Below, one piece after another: positions 19,100-27,591 of a stretch of DNA of 64,000 nucleotides. The translations under genes and the position numbers were made by a program. The notes under the pieces were generated by a model that was not told where the DNA came from, made no database searches, and was given only the letters and a program-made list of their open reading frames with translations. This stretch comes from Gemmatimonadota bacterium (GTDB lineage: Bacteria; Gemmatimonadota; Gemmatimonadetes; Gemmatimonadales; Gemmatimonadaceae), in NCBI GenBank assembly GCA_026387895.1, contig JAPLKT010000121.1, positions 1-64,000 of the forward strand, given 5' to 3'. The first letter of the stretch is position 1; every line of letters begins with the position of its first letter.

Positions 19100-20263
19100 A
19101 TGACGCTGTCGGGCCCTGAGTTACGTCGCTACGCGCGGCAGATCGTACTTCCCGGGTTCGGTACCGACGGGCAGGAACGACTGCGCGCGTCGTCGGTACT
19201 CATTGTGGGGCTTGGTGGATTAGGCTCACCGGCGGCCCTGTATCTCGCGGCCGCCGGGATTGGCCGCATCGGACTCGTTGATGCAGATGTCGTGGACGAC
19301 ACGAATCTGCATCGACAGATCGTGCACGGCACCCCGCAGGTGGGGCTCGCCAAAACCGACTCCGCCGGCACTCGGCTTACCGAGCTGAATCCGCATGTAA
19401 AGCTGGAGCTGCACCAGGAGCAGTTCACGGCGGCCAACGCCGTGCGACTCGTGCGCCAGTACGACGTGATTCTCGATGCCACTGATAATTTTGGGACGCG
19501 GTATGTGGTGAACGACGCGTGTGTGCTTGTGGCGCGTCCGAATGTGTATGCGAGTGTGCATCGCTTCGAAGGGCAGCTCTCGGTGTTTGCCACGCACAAC
19601 GGTCCGTGCTACCGCTGCCTGTATCCGGAACCGCCCGCGGACGGTACCGTGCCGAACTGCGCCGAAGGCGGGGTGCTTGGCGTTGTACCGGGAATCCTCG
19701 GGACTGCGCAGGCTGCAGAAGCAATCAAAGTGATCGCGGGAATTGGAGAGCCACTCGTGGGACGGCTCTTTCTGCTCAACGTTGGATCCATGCAGAGTCG
19801 AACCGTCGTGCTGACGCGGAATCCAGATTGTCCCGCGTGCGGCAGCACTCCACGGATCCGCATCGAGGGCGATGTCATCGTGGCTGATCCACCACTCGCC
19901 CAGCACTACCTGGCCGGATGCACACCACAAACGCCGGTGGACGTTGCGTTTGAGATTTCACCGCGTGAACTCGCCGCACGTCGTGCGGTAGGAGAAGCGC
20001 TGACGGTGGTTGATGTGCGCGAGGAATGGGAATACGCGATTGCGCATCTTGCGGGCGCCACGCTCGTCCCGTTGAGCACGCTTGTGAACGCGGAGCGAGG
20101 GATTCCGCGCGACGGGGAACTGATTGTGTATTGTCATCACGGGGTGCGCAGTGCGCGCGCCGCGGAGTATCTGCGGTCGCGGGGAGTTGCCGGCGCACGG
20201 AGTCTCGCTGGCGGAATCGACCGCTGGAGTCTTGAGATAGATCCAACGACGCCGAGGTACTGA
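19100..20263 (+). CDS. MoeB/ThiF-type adenylyltransferase with C-terminal rhodanese domain
   Basis: VLIVGLGGLGSPAALYLAAAGIG, DATDNFGTRY, paired CYRC and CPAC; rhodanese VDVREEWEYAIAHLAGATLVPLS...YCHHGVRSA. Confidence 0.9.
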   Translation: MTLSGPELRRYARQIVLPGFGTDGQERLRASSVLIVGLGGLGSPAALYLAAAGIGRIGLVDADVVDDTNLHRQIVHGTPQVGLAKTDSAGTRLTELNPHVKLELHQEQFTAANAVRLVRQYDVILDATDNFGTRYVVNDACVLVARPNVYASVHRFEGQLSVFATHNGPCYRCLYPEPPADGTVPNCAEGGVLGVVPGILGTAQAAEAIKVIAGIGEPLVGRLFLLNVGSMQSRTVVLTRNPDCPACGSTPRIRIEGDVIVADPPLAQHYLAGCTPQTPVDVAFEISPRELAARRAVGEALTVVDVREEWEYAIAHLAGATLVPLSTLVNAERGIPRDGELIVYCHHGVRSARAAEYLRSRGVAGARSLAGGIDRWSLEIDPTTPRY

Positions 20264-20265
20264 GG

Positions 20266-21147
20266 ATGGTGTGGGCGGGACTCGTGGCTGTTGGTGTGGT
20301 GTTGGCAGTGTGGTGGCCGATCCGTGCGCGGATTGCCGCGCGTGTCGAGCAGTGCTTTATGGAGGAGAATCCGCGTGGCGCCGACGGATTCATCGTCGGT
20401 GCGGCGCCGTACATGTTCCCCGGGACGCGCTCGGGGGCTGTACTGCTGTTGCATGGGTACAACGATTCGCCGCAGTCCGTGCGGTCGATGGCGCAGCTTA
20501 TCAACGCGCGAGGGTGGACCGTGCACGTGCCCGCATTCCCGGGACATGGGCGCACACTCCAGGCGTTCGCGGCATCGGGCGCGGACCAGTGGATTGCGAC
20601 TGCGCGCGCGGAACTCCGCGCCCTGCAGCGAACGCATCCCGACATCGCGGTGGGCGGGCTCTCGATGGGTGGCGCGATTGCCTTTATGCTTGCCGCGGAG
20701 AATCCCTCGGTGCGGGCGGTGGTGGCATTTGCCCCCTATCTGCACGCGGCGGTCCCATGGCACTTGTTTAAGGCCATCGCACCGCTCGCGTCACTCCGCG
20801 CGCGCTGGGTGTCGGGGGGCGGTGGCCGTTCGGTACGCGATCCCGTCGCGGCGGCGGGGATGATTGCGTATCGCCGGTCGACGTCACGTCTCATGGTTCA
20901 GCTTGCCGATGTCGTGCATCGTGCCCGTGCCGAACTCGGCGCTGTGCATCAGCCCGTGCTGGTGCTGCAGTCGCGTGAGGACAACCGGATTCCGATGGCG
21001 TCAGCAACCGAGGGGTTTGCTCGCATCGGATCGGCAGACAAAACGCTGCAGTGGAGCAGCGGGAGTGGGCACGTGGTCACGGTGGACTACGGCTACGAGC
21101 ATATTGGAGCCGCCGCCGCCGATTGGCTGGAGACGCGCCTGCCGTAG
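20266..21147 (+). CDS. Alpha/beta hydrolase
   Basis: LLLHGYNDSPQSVRSMA, GGLSMGGAIAF, LVLQSREDNRIP, SGSGHVVTVD. Confidence 0.87.
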   Translation: MVWAGLVAVGVVLAVWWPIRARIAARVEQCFMEENPRGADGFIVGAAPYMFPGTRSGAVLLLHGYNDSPQSVRSMAQLINARGWTVHVPAFPGHGRTLQAFAASGADQWIATARAELRALQRTHPDIAVGGLSMGGAIAFMLAAENPSVRAVVAFAPYLHAAVPWHLFKAIAPLASLRARWVSGGGGRSVRDPVAAAGMIAYRRSTSRLMVQLADVVHRARAELGAVHQPVLVLQSREDNRIPMASATEGFARIGSADKTLQWSSGSGHVVTVDYGYEHIGAAAADWLETRLP

Positions 21148-21188
21148 CGCGGCCGTAGCGCGGCTAGTGCACGCTCCGGTTTGTCCGG

Positions 21189-22223
21189 CTAGCGGCCGAG
21201 GTCGCGCGTCTCCCCTGGCTGCATGATCCAGAGGTTCTGCTCGGGGAATCCGGTAGCCTGCCATGCTGCACGAGTGCGCGTGGGCGGCTCATCCACGGGT
21301 TCGTCGGTGAGTACGAATGTGCCCCAGTGCATCCCAACCATCACCGGCAAAAATGCTTGCTGGGCGGCGATTGCTGTGTGGGCGGCAACGGCCTCTTCGG
21401 GGTTTACATGTATCGGCGCCATGAACCAGCGGGGATCGTACGCGCCGATTGGCATCAGCACAGCGTCGAAGGGGCCGTGGTGCTTTGCGATCTCACCGAA
21501 ATCGGGGTGATCGCCAGTATCGCCCACGAAGTAGATGCGGTGATGGGCGGTTTCGAGCACCCAGCCGCACCAGAGCGTGGCGTTGCGTCCGGTCATAGTC
21601 CGTCCGGCGAAATGCCGTGCGGGGACACAGCAGACCTGTGAGCCGCCGTGCGAGCTGCCGTGCGAGCCGCCGTGCGAGCTGCCGGTGGGGGCAGACTGAT
21701 GCCAGTCGAGTTCCACGAGGTGCAGGACGCCGCGCGCGCGGAGCTGGCGACCGACGCCCAGCGGGCAGCACCAGGTGGCGTCGGGGGAGTGAATGGCGAT
21801 TGCTCGAACGGTGGCGTCGCAGAGATGATCGTAGTGATCGTGTGACTGTAAAACGATGTCAATCGGCGGGAGGGCGTCGAGGGCGATGCCCGGGGGAACG
21901 AGTCGCTTGGGCCCCATAAAGGAGAGCGGCGAGGCGCGTTCACCAAAGACCGGGTCGGTCAGGATGTTAAGGCCGTCGATTTGGAGCAGGAAGGAGGAGT
22001 GCCCAATCCAGGTGATGCGGCAGGAGTCCGGTGCGCTCCGTGGGTAGGTAATGGCCGCTGTTGCCGAGGCAGGAGGGGTGCCGCGCGGTGCAGCAAAGAG
22101 CCGTCCCTGGCGTGCCCGGTCCCAGGCCCATTGCCACAGCCCTGTGGCGCGGTGCTCACGGGACCCAGGCCAGGGGTTCTGGAACCGCTCCTGTGGGGTG
22201 TGGTGCGATGGACGGGGCGGCAT
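21189..22223 (-). CDS. MBL-fold metallohydrolase (NAPE-PLD/UlaG-like)
   Basis: TWIGHSSFLLQIDGLNILTDPVFG, VLQSHDHYDHLC, PARHFAGR, HWGTFVLTDEP. Start at 22223 (MPPRPSHHTPQERFQNPWPG) preferred over the 22607 ORF start. Confidence 0.9.
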   Translation of the reverse strand: MPPRPSHHTPQERFQNPWPGSREHRATGLWQWAWDRARQGRLFAAPRGTPPASATAAITYPRSAPDSCRITWIGHSSFLLQIDGLNILTDPVFGERASPLSFMGPKRLVPPGIALDALPPIDIVLQSHDHYDHLCDATVRAIAIHSPDATWCCPLGVGRQLRARGVLHLVELDWHQSAPTGSSHGGSHGSSHGGSQVCCVPARHFAGRTMTGRNATLWCGWVLETAHHRIYFVGDTGDHPDFGEIAKHHGPFDAVLMPIGAYDPRWFMAPIHVNPEEAVAAHTAIAAQQAFLPVMVGMHWGTFVLTDEPVDEPPTRTRAAWQATGFPEQNLWIMQPGETRDLGR

Positions 22224-22268
22224 TGGGGGACAATACCTAGCGGAAGAACCTGCGGCTAGATTCCCTGT
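22224..22268. promoter_or_regulatory. 45-bp divergent promoter region with two start-proximal -10 boxes
   Basis: Minus: TATTGT (22230-22235) 6 nt from ATG 22223. Plus: TAGATT (22257-22262) 6 nt from ATG 22269. Confidence 0.55.
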
Positions 22269-22547
22269 ATGGCGACGATCAGCTGTGCCCGCTGCGGCAA
22301 AGAGAAGGACGCATTCGAGAAGGCTCCATTCCCCGGAGCGATTGGCGCGCGCGTCCTCGAGGGCACCTGTCGCGACTGCTGGGGCGACTGGCTGAAGCAG
22401 CAGACGATGCTGATCAACCACTACGGGTTGAACGTGATGGATCCGCAGGCGCGGCAGTTCCTGACGCGCAACATGGATGCGTTCCTGTTCAAGACCGGCT
22501 CGGGCGACGCCGTCGACACGAGCAAGCAGGGGACGATCGCGCACTGA
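22269..22547 (+). CDS. Fe(2+)-trafficking family protein (YggX-like)
   Basis: MATISCARCGKEKDAFEKAPFPGAIGARVLEGTCRDCWGDWLKQQTMLINHYGLNVMDPQARQFLTRNMDAFLF. Confidence 0.9.
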   Translation: MATISCARCGKEKDAFEKAPFPGAIGARVLEGTCRDCWGDWLKQQTMLINHYGLNVMDPQARQFLTRNMDAFLFKTGSGDAVDTSKQGTIAH

Positions 22548-22560
22548 TCGTGTCGTGCGC

Positions 22561-22589
22561 TTGACATTATTCGCGGTTTGTGAATAATT
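22561..22589 (+). promoter_or_regulatory. Promoter with palindromic operator upstream of the NrtR-like gene
   Basis: TTGACA at 22561-22566; perfect inverted repeat ATTATTC-GCGGTTTGT-GAATAAT at 22566-22588; AATAAT/ATAATT -10 about 6-7 nt before ATG 22596. Confidence 0.6.
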
Positions 22590-22595
22590 AGCGCG

Positions 22596-23297
22596 ATGCC
22601 AGATCACGTCCCGTCACGGTCCAAGGTGCGCCCCACGTTAGGGAGCGCCACCAGCTCACTCGATCTCGTCCTGTGCACGACGCACGGCCGCGCCCTTGCG
22701 GTGCTGCTCGTGCGGGGTTCGGCGCGTGAGGGATGGACCTTGCCTTGGGCCGGTATCACGACGGGCGCGGCGCTGGAGCCCTCGGCGGTGCGCCTCGCGG
22801 CCTCGGCCTCGGGCGCGCCCGCTGCGTGGCTCGCACAGTGCGGGACAATCACCGATACACGACGCCATCCGGGTGGTGCCGCGCTATCGGTGGGGTTTAT
22901 CGGGGTCGCGCCGTCGCGAGCGGTGCCGCCGGCGATGGGGCAGTGGTTCCCAGTCTCCGAGCTCCCAGCGCTGGCTCCGCGCCAGAAAGCGCTGCTCGAT
23001 CTGGGGCTCGCCGCACTGCGCGACCGCATGGATGTGACGCCGGTCGCCTTCCACTTGCTTCCGCGCACCTTCACGCTCTCCGAACTGCAGGAGGTCTACG
23101 AGATCCTCCTCGGCCGCCGCCTGCACAAGGCGAGCTTCCGGCGTGCCCTCCAGGCGGCGTATCTCGTGGAGCCCACCGACGAATGGCGGAGCGAAGGGCG
23201 CGGCCGGCCAGCCCAGCTTTTCAAGTTCGCACCGCGGAAGCGGCGGTCGCATCAGGTGGCGCGCCGCGCCGTGCGCTTCGACCTACTGGGCGGGTAA
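22596..23297 (+). CDS. NrtR-like regulator (degenerate Nudix domain + C-terminal winged helix)
   Basis: Nudix-like N-terminus with non-canonical AVRLAASASGAPAAWL in place of the Nudix box; C-terminal FTLSELQEVYEILLGRRLHKASFRRALQ. Confidence 0.75.
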   Translation: MPDHVPSRSKVRPTLGSATSSLDLVLCTTHGRALAVLLVRGSAREGWTLPWAGITTGAALEPSAVRLAASASGAPAAWLAQCGTITDTRRHPGGAALSVGFIGVAPSRAVPPAMGQWFPVSELPALAPRQKALLDLGLAALRDRMDVTPVAFHLLPRTFTLSELQEVYEILLGRRLHKASFRRALQAAYLVEPTDEWRSEGRGRPAQLFKFAPRKRRSHQVARRAVRFDLLGG

Positions 23298-23384
23298 CCA
23301 GTACGTCACAGGCGACAGCCAGCCCTTGACGGATGCCCTAATTAGTTGCAATGTGTATATAACGCCAAAAGGAATACGGGTCCG

Positions 23385-23810
23385 ATGCTTGCGTACCTAG
23401 ACGCCCTGATTGCTGCCATCGCCGTGCGCGATGCAGACGCAATGACGCGATTGCTCGCCGACCCCATGGCGCGCGTCCTCCCCCGAGCAGCACGGAACGA
23501 GGTGAGCGCGCGATTGGCGGCAATGCTCGACGGGACTTCACGCGCCACGGCAGCGCTCGGCGCGCCACTCCGCCTCCTGCAGCTCCAGCACCAGACCGCG
23601 CAGCTCCTCAACGGGCGCGCAGACGGCGACGATCCGATCGAATACCGCCCGCAGCCGCAGCCGCTACGCGCGCCCGAGCTTTCCCGGCAATCGCGCCGTC
23701 AGCGAGTTTCCGGGCGTGCCGCGAATCGTGCCGCGACAGGCCGCCGCGCCACAGCCACAGGGGAACGTGGCGGCCTCCTCGTTGAGCAACTCAGCGAAAT
23801 CGATCGTTAG
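23385..23810 (+). CDS. Small protein of unknown function, 3' end antisense to the ATP-grasp-SET gene
   Basis: Open frame with a coherent helical N-terminal part (MLAYLDALIAAIAVRDADAMTRLLADPMARVL...); the last ~147 bp overlap the convergent gene. Confidence 0.4.
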   Translation: MLAYLDALIAAIAVRDADAMTRLLADPMARVLPRAARNEVSARLAAMLDGTSRATAALGAPLRLLQLQHQTAQLLNGRADGDDPIEYRPQPQPLRAPELSRQSRRQRVSGRAANRAATGRRATATGERGGLLVEQLSEIDR

Positions 23811-25094
23811 CTCGGTGTCGGCGGCGATGTCGTGTAGGGCGACGACATCAAGACCGCGGAACCCCGTGTTCGGAGCGCAGCAATGGTTTTGCGGCGCCCA
23901 ATCCGTGGGGTCATCGCTCCAGAGCACATAGACCTCGTCGCTCAGCGGGTACGCATAGTGCTTGAAGAGCTCCCGCTGCGCCTCGCTCCAGTGCGCACGC
24001 ACATACGGTCGCGTGATAATCCGCTGGCTGCGCCCCTCGCCGCGGAAAATCGTCTCGCCCGCAGCGATTGCCCGCAGGGCGTAGATCCCGTAGCCGCTAA
24101 TCGCACTGCCGCGCATTTCGTAACACTTCTGCCGACGCACGTGACGCGCGATGCCCTCAGCAATAATGCGTAACGCAAACCCGCGCTGCCCAACCCCGTC
24201 GTGCTTCACGATGTAATCCGCCGAGCCTTCGTAACCGTCGGCGTAGAACAGGGAACAGGCGAAGTTCACTTCGAGGAAAAACAGTTCGCCAGCGGCGTTC
24301 ATGCGGAAATCCATGCGCGCATAACCGACGGCATTGAACCCGGTAAACACGCCGCACGCCGCGGCCTTCAACCGTTCGGCGAGCGCGTCGTCGGTGACTG
24401 CGACATTGGCCTCGGGATGGAGCTCCGACGTCTTGTGCGCGTAGGTCTTGAACTGCGTCTCAGACGGAAAGAGATATTCCACCGGCCGGAACGCGGAACA
24501 GCCGCCGTCGGGCTCCGCCACCACTAGCACGGTGAACTCACGGCCGTCGATGTATTCCTCAACAAGCAGCTCGGGATATTCCGGCAGGAGCTTGCTCACC
24601 TGTGCACGGAGCGCGGCCACATCGGCGACCATCGCCTGTGCATCAATCCCTAGGCTGTCCCCCGCCTCCGACGGTTTCACAAACAACGGGAAGCGCAGCG
24701 CGGCAATCGCGTGCTCGACATCCGCATCTGCGCGTACCAGCACGTGTGCCGGCGACGTCACGCCGACCGTGTGCGCCACGTACTTCATGAGCGGCTTGGT
24801 CGGATTATAGATCGTCGGCGTGGCGCCGGTGTAGGGCAGGTTCAACAGCTCAAGCGTGTGGATCACATCGATCGACGGAATATCCCACTCGAGGTACCCT
24901 TCGCAGAGATTCACGAAGATGTCGTACCCCCCGCGCGACAGCTCTTTCAGCTGTCGGTAGGTGCTGAGCTTGTTGAGTGCCACATGGTGCACCTCGTGTT
25001 CGGGCAACAACCGTGCGAGGTCGCGCGGCGGATCGTAGTGCTTGTAATCGACCTCAGAGCGCGAATAGTCGGGTTGGAGAACACAGATCTTCAT
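23664..25094 (-). CDS. ATP-grasp ligase-SET domain fusion protein
   Basis: N-terminus D-Ala-D-Ala-ligase-like (VNLCEGYLEWDIPSIDVIHTLELLNLPYTGATP, FVKPSEAGDSLGID, EEYIDGREFTVLV, MDFRMNAAGELFFLEVNF); C-terminus SET motifs SGYGIYALRAIAAGETIFRGEG, NHCCAPNT, TELTIDFAE and post-SET CGCGAAACRG. Confidence 0.88.
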   Translation of the reverse strand: MKICVLQPDYSRSEVDYKHYDPPRDLARLLPEHEVHHVALNKLSTYRQLKELSRGGYDIFVNLCEGYLEWDIPSIDVIHTLELLNLPYTGATPTIYNPTKPLMKYVAHTVGVTSPAHVLVRADADVEHAIAALRFPLFVKPSEAGDSLGIDAQAMVADVAALRAQVSKLLPEYPELLVEEYIDGREFTVLVVAEPDGGCSAFRPVEYLFPSETQFKTYAHKTSELHPEANVAVTDDALAERLKAAACGVFTGFNAVGYARMDFRMNAAGELFFLEVNFACSLFYADGYEGSADYIVKHDGVGQRGFALRIIAEGIARHVRRQKCYEMRGSAISGYGIYALRAIAAGETIFRGEGRSQRIITRPYVRAHWSEAQRELFKHYAYPLSDEVYVLWSDDPTDWAPQNHCCAPNTGFRGLDVVALHDIAADTELTIDFAELLNEEAATFPCGCGAAACRGTIRGTPGNSLTARLPGKLGRA

Positions 25095-26200
25095 GCGACC
25101 TTCGCTCCGTCGGTGGGACGACGCTCCAGCGCTTCGTCAAGAATCTGGCGTACCGCCGTGCTGAATGGTGTGGCGGCGAACCGGAGAATCGCGCCGATCG
25201 AGGTGTGATTCTCGTCCTCCGACAGTCCGCACTGCGCGTTCACTTCGAGCACCTGAAGCGCACCGGTGGCGCGATCTTGCCGCAAATCCACGCGCCCGTA
25301 ACCGCGCCCGCCGAGTGCGGCGTAGGCGTCCCAGCTGATGCGCATGATCTCGTCGGCGAGGGCGCCGCTGACCGGCTTGTAGTTCCAGAGATACTCATCG
25401 TTCCCGATCGGCGTTTCTTGTTCATAGATCTCCCAGAGCCGATCGAAGGAGAGGAATTTTTCGTTCTCGGGGAGGTCTTCGTGAAAGAGTCGTTCGACCG
25501 GCGCGTAGATCACCCGTCGTTCGGGCGCATCGTGCGAGCCAATAATGAAGGTCGTGTATTCGGGTCCCTGCACAAACCGCTCGACGAAGATCCCCCCATC
25601 GGCGAGCTCCCAGCCGCGATAGCCGCTCTGCATGGTCGCGAACTGCTCGCGGAGTGCGGCCTCATCGCTCACGACATTCTTGGTACCGATTCCCAAACTT
25701 CCCGCCGAGATGGCGGGCTTGAGGATGAGGGGCGCGCCGAGTCGGTCGAAGATGCCGGGGATGTTGCTGCCGTCCGGCGGGATGACTTCCCACGGCGAGG
25801 TCGGAACGTTGGCGCGTTCGAACGCGCGCTTCATCACGATCTTCGAGGTGGTGATGTCGAAGAAGTGGACGTCGGCGCCTGTGTAGTCGAGTCCGAGTTC
25901 GTTGAGCAGGTGGATCACGGAGAGGCCCGGTGATCCATTGATTTCGTCGCCGTCGCAGAGATTGAACATGATCGGCGCGCCGGCGCTGCTCGTGCGCGCT
26001 GTTTCCCGCGCGCCCTCAAGCGCGCCCTTAAGCGCGGCCTCGAGCGTGGCGCGCGCGCCCGCCATTGTCACGGGGGTCCACTGCCAGTGTGTGCCAAGCG
26101 CCGCGAACGCGCGCGCATACTCGGCTTCTCCCTGCGAGAAGTCGTTGTAGTAGGCGAGATTCGGATCGGTGGTCTCGACCGTTGGGACGAGAACCCACAC
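25091..26200 (-). CDS. ATP-grasp (D-Ala-D-Ala ligase-like) protein
   Basis: FNLCDGDEINGSPGLSVIHLLNELGLDYTGAD, LILKPAISAGSLGIG, VERFVQGPEYTTFII, GRVDLRQDRATGALQVLEVNAQCGLSED; GTG start; stop overlaps the start of the SET fusion. Confidence 0.88.
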   Translation of the reverse strand: MWVLVPTVETTDPNLAYYNDFSQGEAEYARAFAALGTHWQWTPVTMAGARATLEAALKGALEGARETARTSSAGAPIMFNLCDGDEINGSPGLSVIHLLNELGLDYTGADVHFFDITTSKIVMKRAFERANVPTSPWEVIPPDGSNIPGIFDRLGAPLILKPAISAGSLGIGTKNVVSDEAALREQFATMQSGYRGWELADGGIFVERFVQGPEYTTFIIGSHDAPERRVIYAPVERLFHEDLPENEKFLSFDRLWEIYEQETPIGNDEYLWNYKPVSGALADEIMRISWDAYAALGGRGYGRVDLRQDRATGALQVLEVNAQCGLSEDENHTSIGAILRFAATPFSTAVRQILDEALERRPTDGAKVA

Positions 26201-26326
26201 AGGGCGCGGTGTGATGCTAGCGCTCCCGGTGGCGGAACGTGCAGGACGGGAAAATCATCCGTTCAAACTGTGGTACGCGCGCACGAGCGACAAGAGCAGC
26301 CCGCGCGGGTGGCAACGACGCGTCCG

Positions 26327-27346
26327 TTACGGACGCCGTCCCACCTGCTCGAAGGGGATGTTCCCGATAGGCCACTCGGCCCAGCCGGTGAGGTCAAAGT
26401 GCCACCACTCGGAGGGGTTCACCGAGAACCCCTCGCTCTCCATGACGGCGCGGAGCAGATCGCGGCGCCAGCGTTCCAGCGACGTCCCGCCCGGATAGCT
26501 GGGGTACGAACGGTGCGAGAACTCGTCATAGCCGCCGGGCATCCGCACCGGCTTTCCGTCGGCCAGCGTATACAGCGTGAGATCAACGGCCGCCCCGCGA
26601 TTGTGTTTCGACCCCGTGGCGGGGTTGGCGACAAACTCGTGGTCGGCGCCGGTGGTCGCGTCCCAGAACATCTTGGTCACGTACCAGGGGCGGTAGGCAT
26701 CGTGAATCAGGAGCCCGAACCCAAACGCCTTCAACGTGCGATTCGCGCGCACCACGGCCTCGGCGGCTGGGCGCTGCATGAAGGCGCGCCCCTGCGAATA
26801 CATGGCCGCGCCCATGAAGTTGTTGTCCGTAGCGTAGCGAATGTCGAGACGGATCGTGGAGTCGAGCGTGACGAGCTCCACGAGTTCCGGCGCGCGTTTC
26901 CCTGTCTCTGCTGGGACCGTGGCGGCAAGCGCATTGCGACGGAGCTCTGTGATCGGGCGCAGGGGCTTCACCCGAAAGGTGACCCCCTCTTCGGTGCCAA
27001 CGGCGAACCGCACGAGCGGCTGTCCCGTTGCGACTGTAAGTCGAAGTTCCCCGTTCACGCGCGTGAAGTCACGTGCTGGGACAACCGTGCGGTTCCCGTG
27101 GCTGGTGAATGCCACGAGTGCGCCGTTAACCTCGGCCACGATCTGCGTGTCTGCGGCGAAGGTGTATTCACCGATGTACGGAAGCAACGCCGCGGCGACT
27201 GATCGAGGGGGCGTCGGCACCGCGCTTAGCGCGATCGGAGTCGGCGCGACGGCGATCACAGGCGACGTTCCCGCCTGCGCATCAAGCGGACTCGCGAGGG
27301 CGAGCATGGCGATTGCGACGCACGTGGTGCGCATATTGTACGTCAT
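26327..27346 (-). CDS. Secreted D-alanyl-D-alanine dipeptidase (VanX / M15D family) with N-terminal extra domain
   Basis: LDIRYATDNNFMGAAMY, LLIHDAYRPWYVTKMFWD, GSKHNRGAAVDLTLY, EWWHFDLTGW; signal peptide MRTTCVAIAMLALASPLDAQA. Confidence 0.9.
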   Translation of the reverse strand: MTYNMRTTCVAIAMLALASPLDAQAGTSPVIAVAPTPIALSAVPTPPRSVAAALLPYIGEYTFAADTQIVAEVNGALVAFTSHGNRTVVPARDFTRVNGELRLTVATGQPLVRFAVGTEEGVTFRVKPLRPITELRRNALAATVPAETGKRAPELVELVTLDSTIRLDIRYATDNNFMGAAMYSQGRAFMQRPAAEAVVRANRTLKAFGFGLLIHDAYRPWYVTKMFWDATTGADHEFVANPATGSKHNRGAAVDLTLYTLADGKPVRMPGGYDEFSHRSYPSYPGGTSLERWRRDLLRAVMESEGFSVNPSEWWHFDLTGWAEWPIGNIPFEQVGRRP

Positions 27347-27381
27347 GACCCCCCGGAGAAGTTCACAGGGGGCAGTGGAAA

Positions 27382-27591
27382 TCAGGCAGCGCCGGCGATG
27401 TAGCGGGCGAAGCGGCCGCAGTTCGTGCACTTCAGCGTCACCTGGCACCGTGGCGGCGGCGGAACGTCGCCTGGATCCCGCTCGATCGAGCCCGAGCAGC
27501 TTGGGCAGGAGAGGGGCGATCCGTTACGATCGTTGGCGATCAGATTTAGGGCTTGCGCCGGGTTGAACGAGGCCGGACGAGGCTTACGCAT
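27382..27591 (-). CDS. Small zinc-ribbon protein
   Basis: MRKPRPASFNPAQALNLIANDRNGSPLSCPSCSGSIERD...LKCTNCGRFARYIA (two CxxC); GGAG ribosome-binding site. Confidence 0.65.
   Translation of the reverse strand: MRKPRPASFNPAQALNLIANDRNGSPLSCPSCSGSIERDPGDVPPPPRCQVTLKCTNCGRFARYIAGAA

Noticed and set aside
26087-27202. 371-aa plus-strand ORF opposite the VanX-like gene
   Set aside because: Shadow ORF; the minus strand carries complete M15D motifs.
23664-27346. Vancomycin-resistance (VanHAX) operon
   Set aside because: No VanH dehydrogenase and no VanRS; the dipeptidase is exported and one ligase is a SET fusion.
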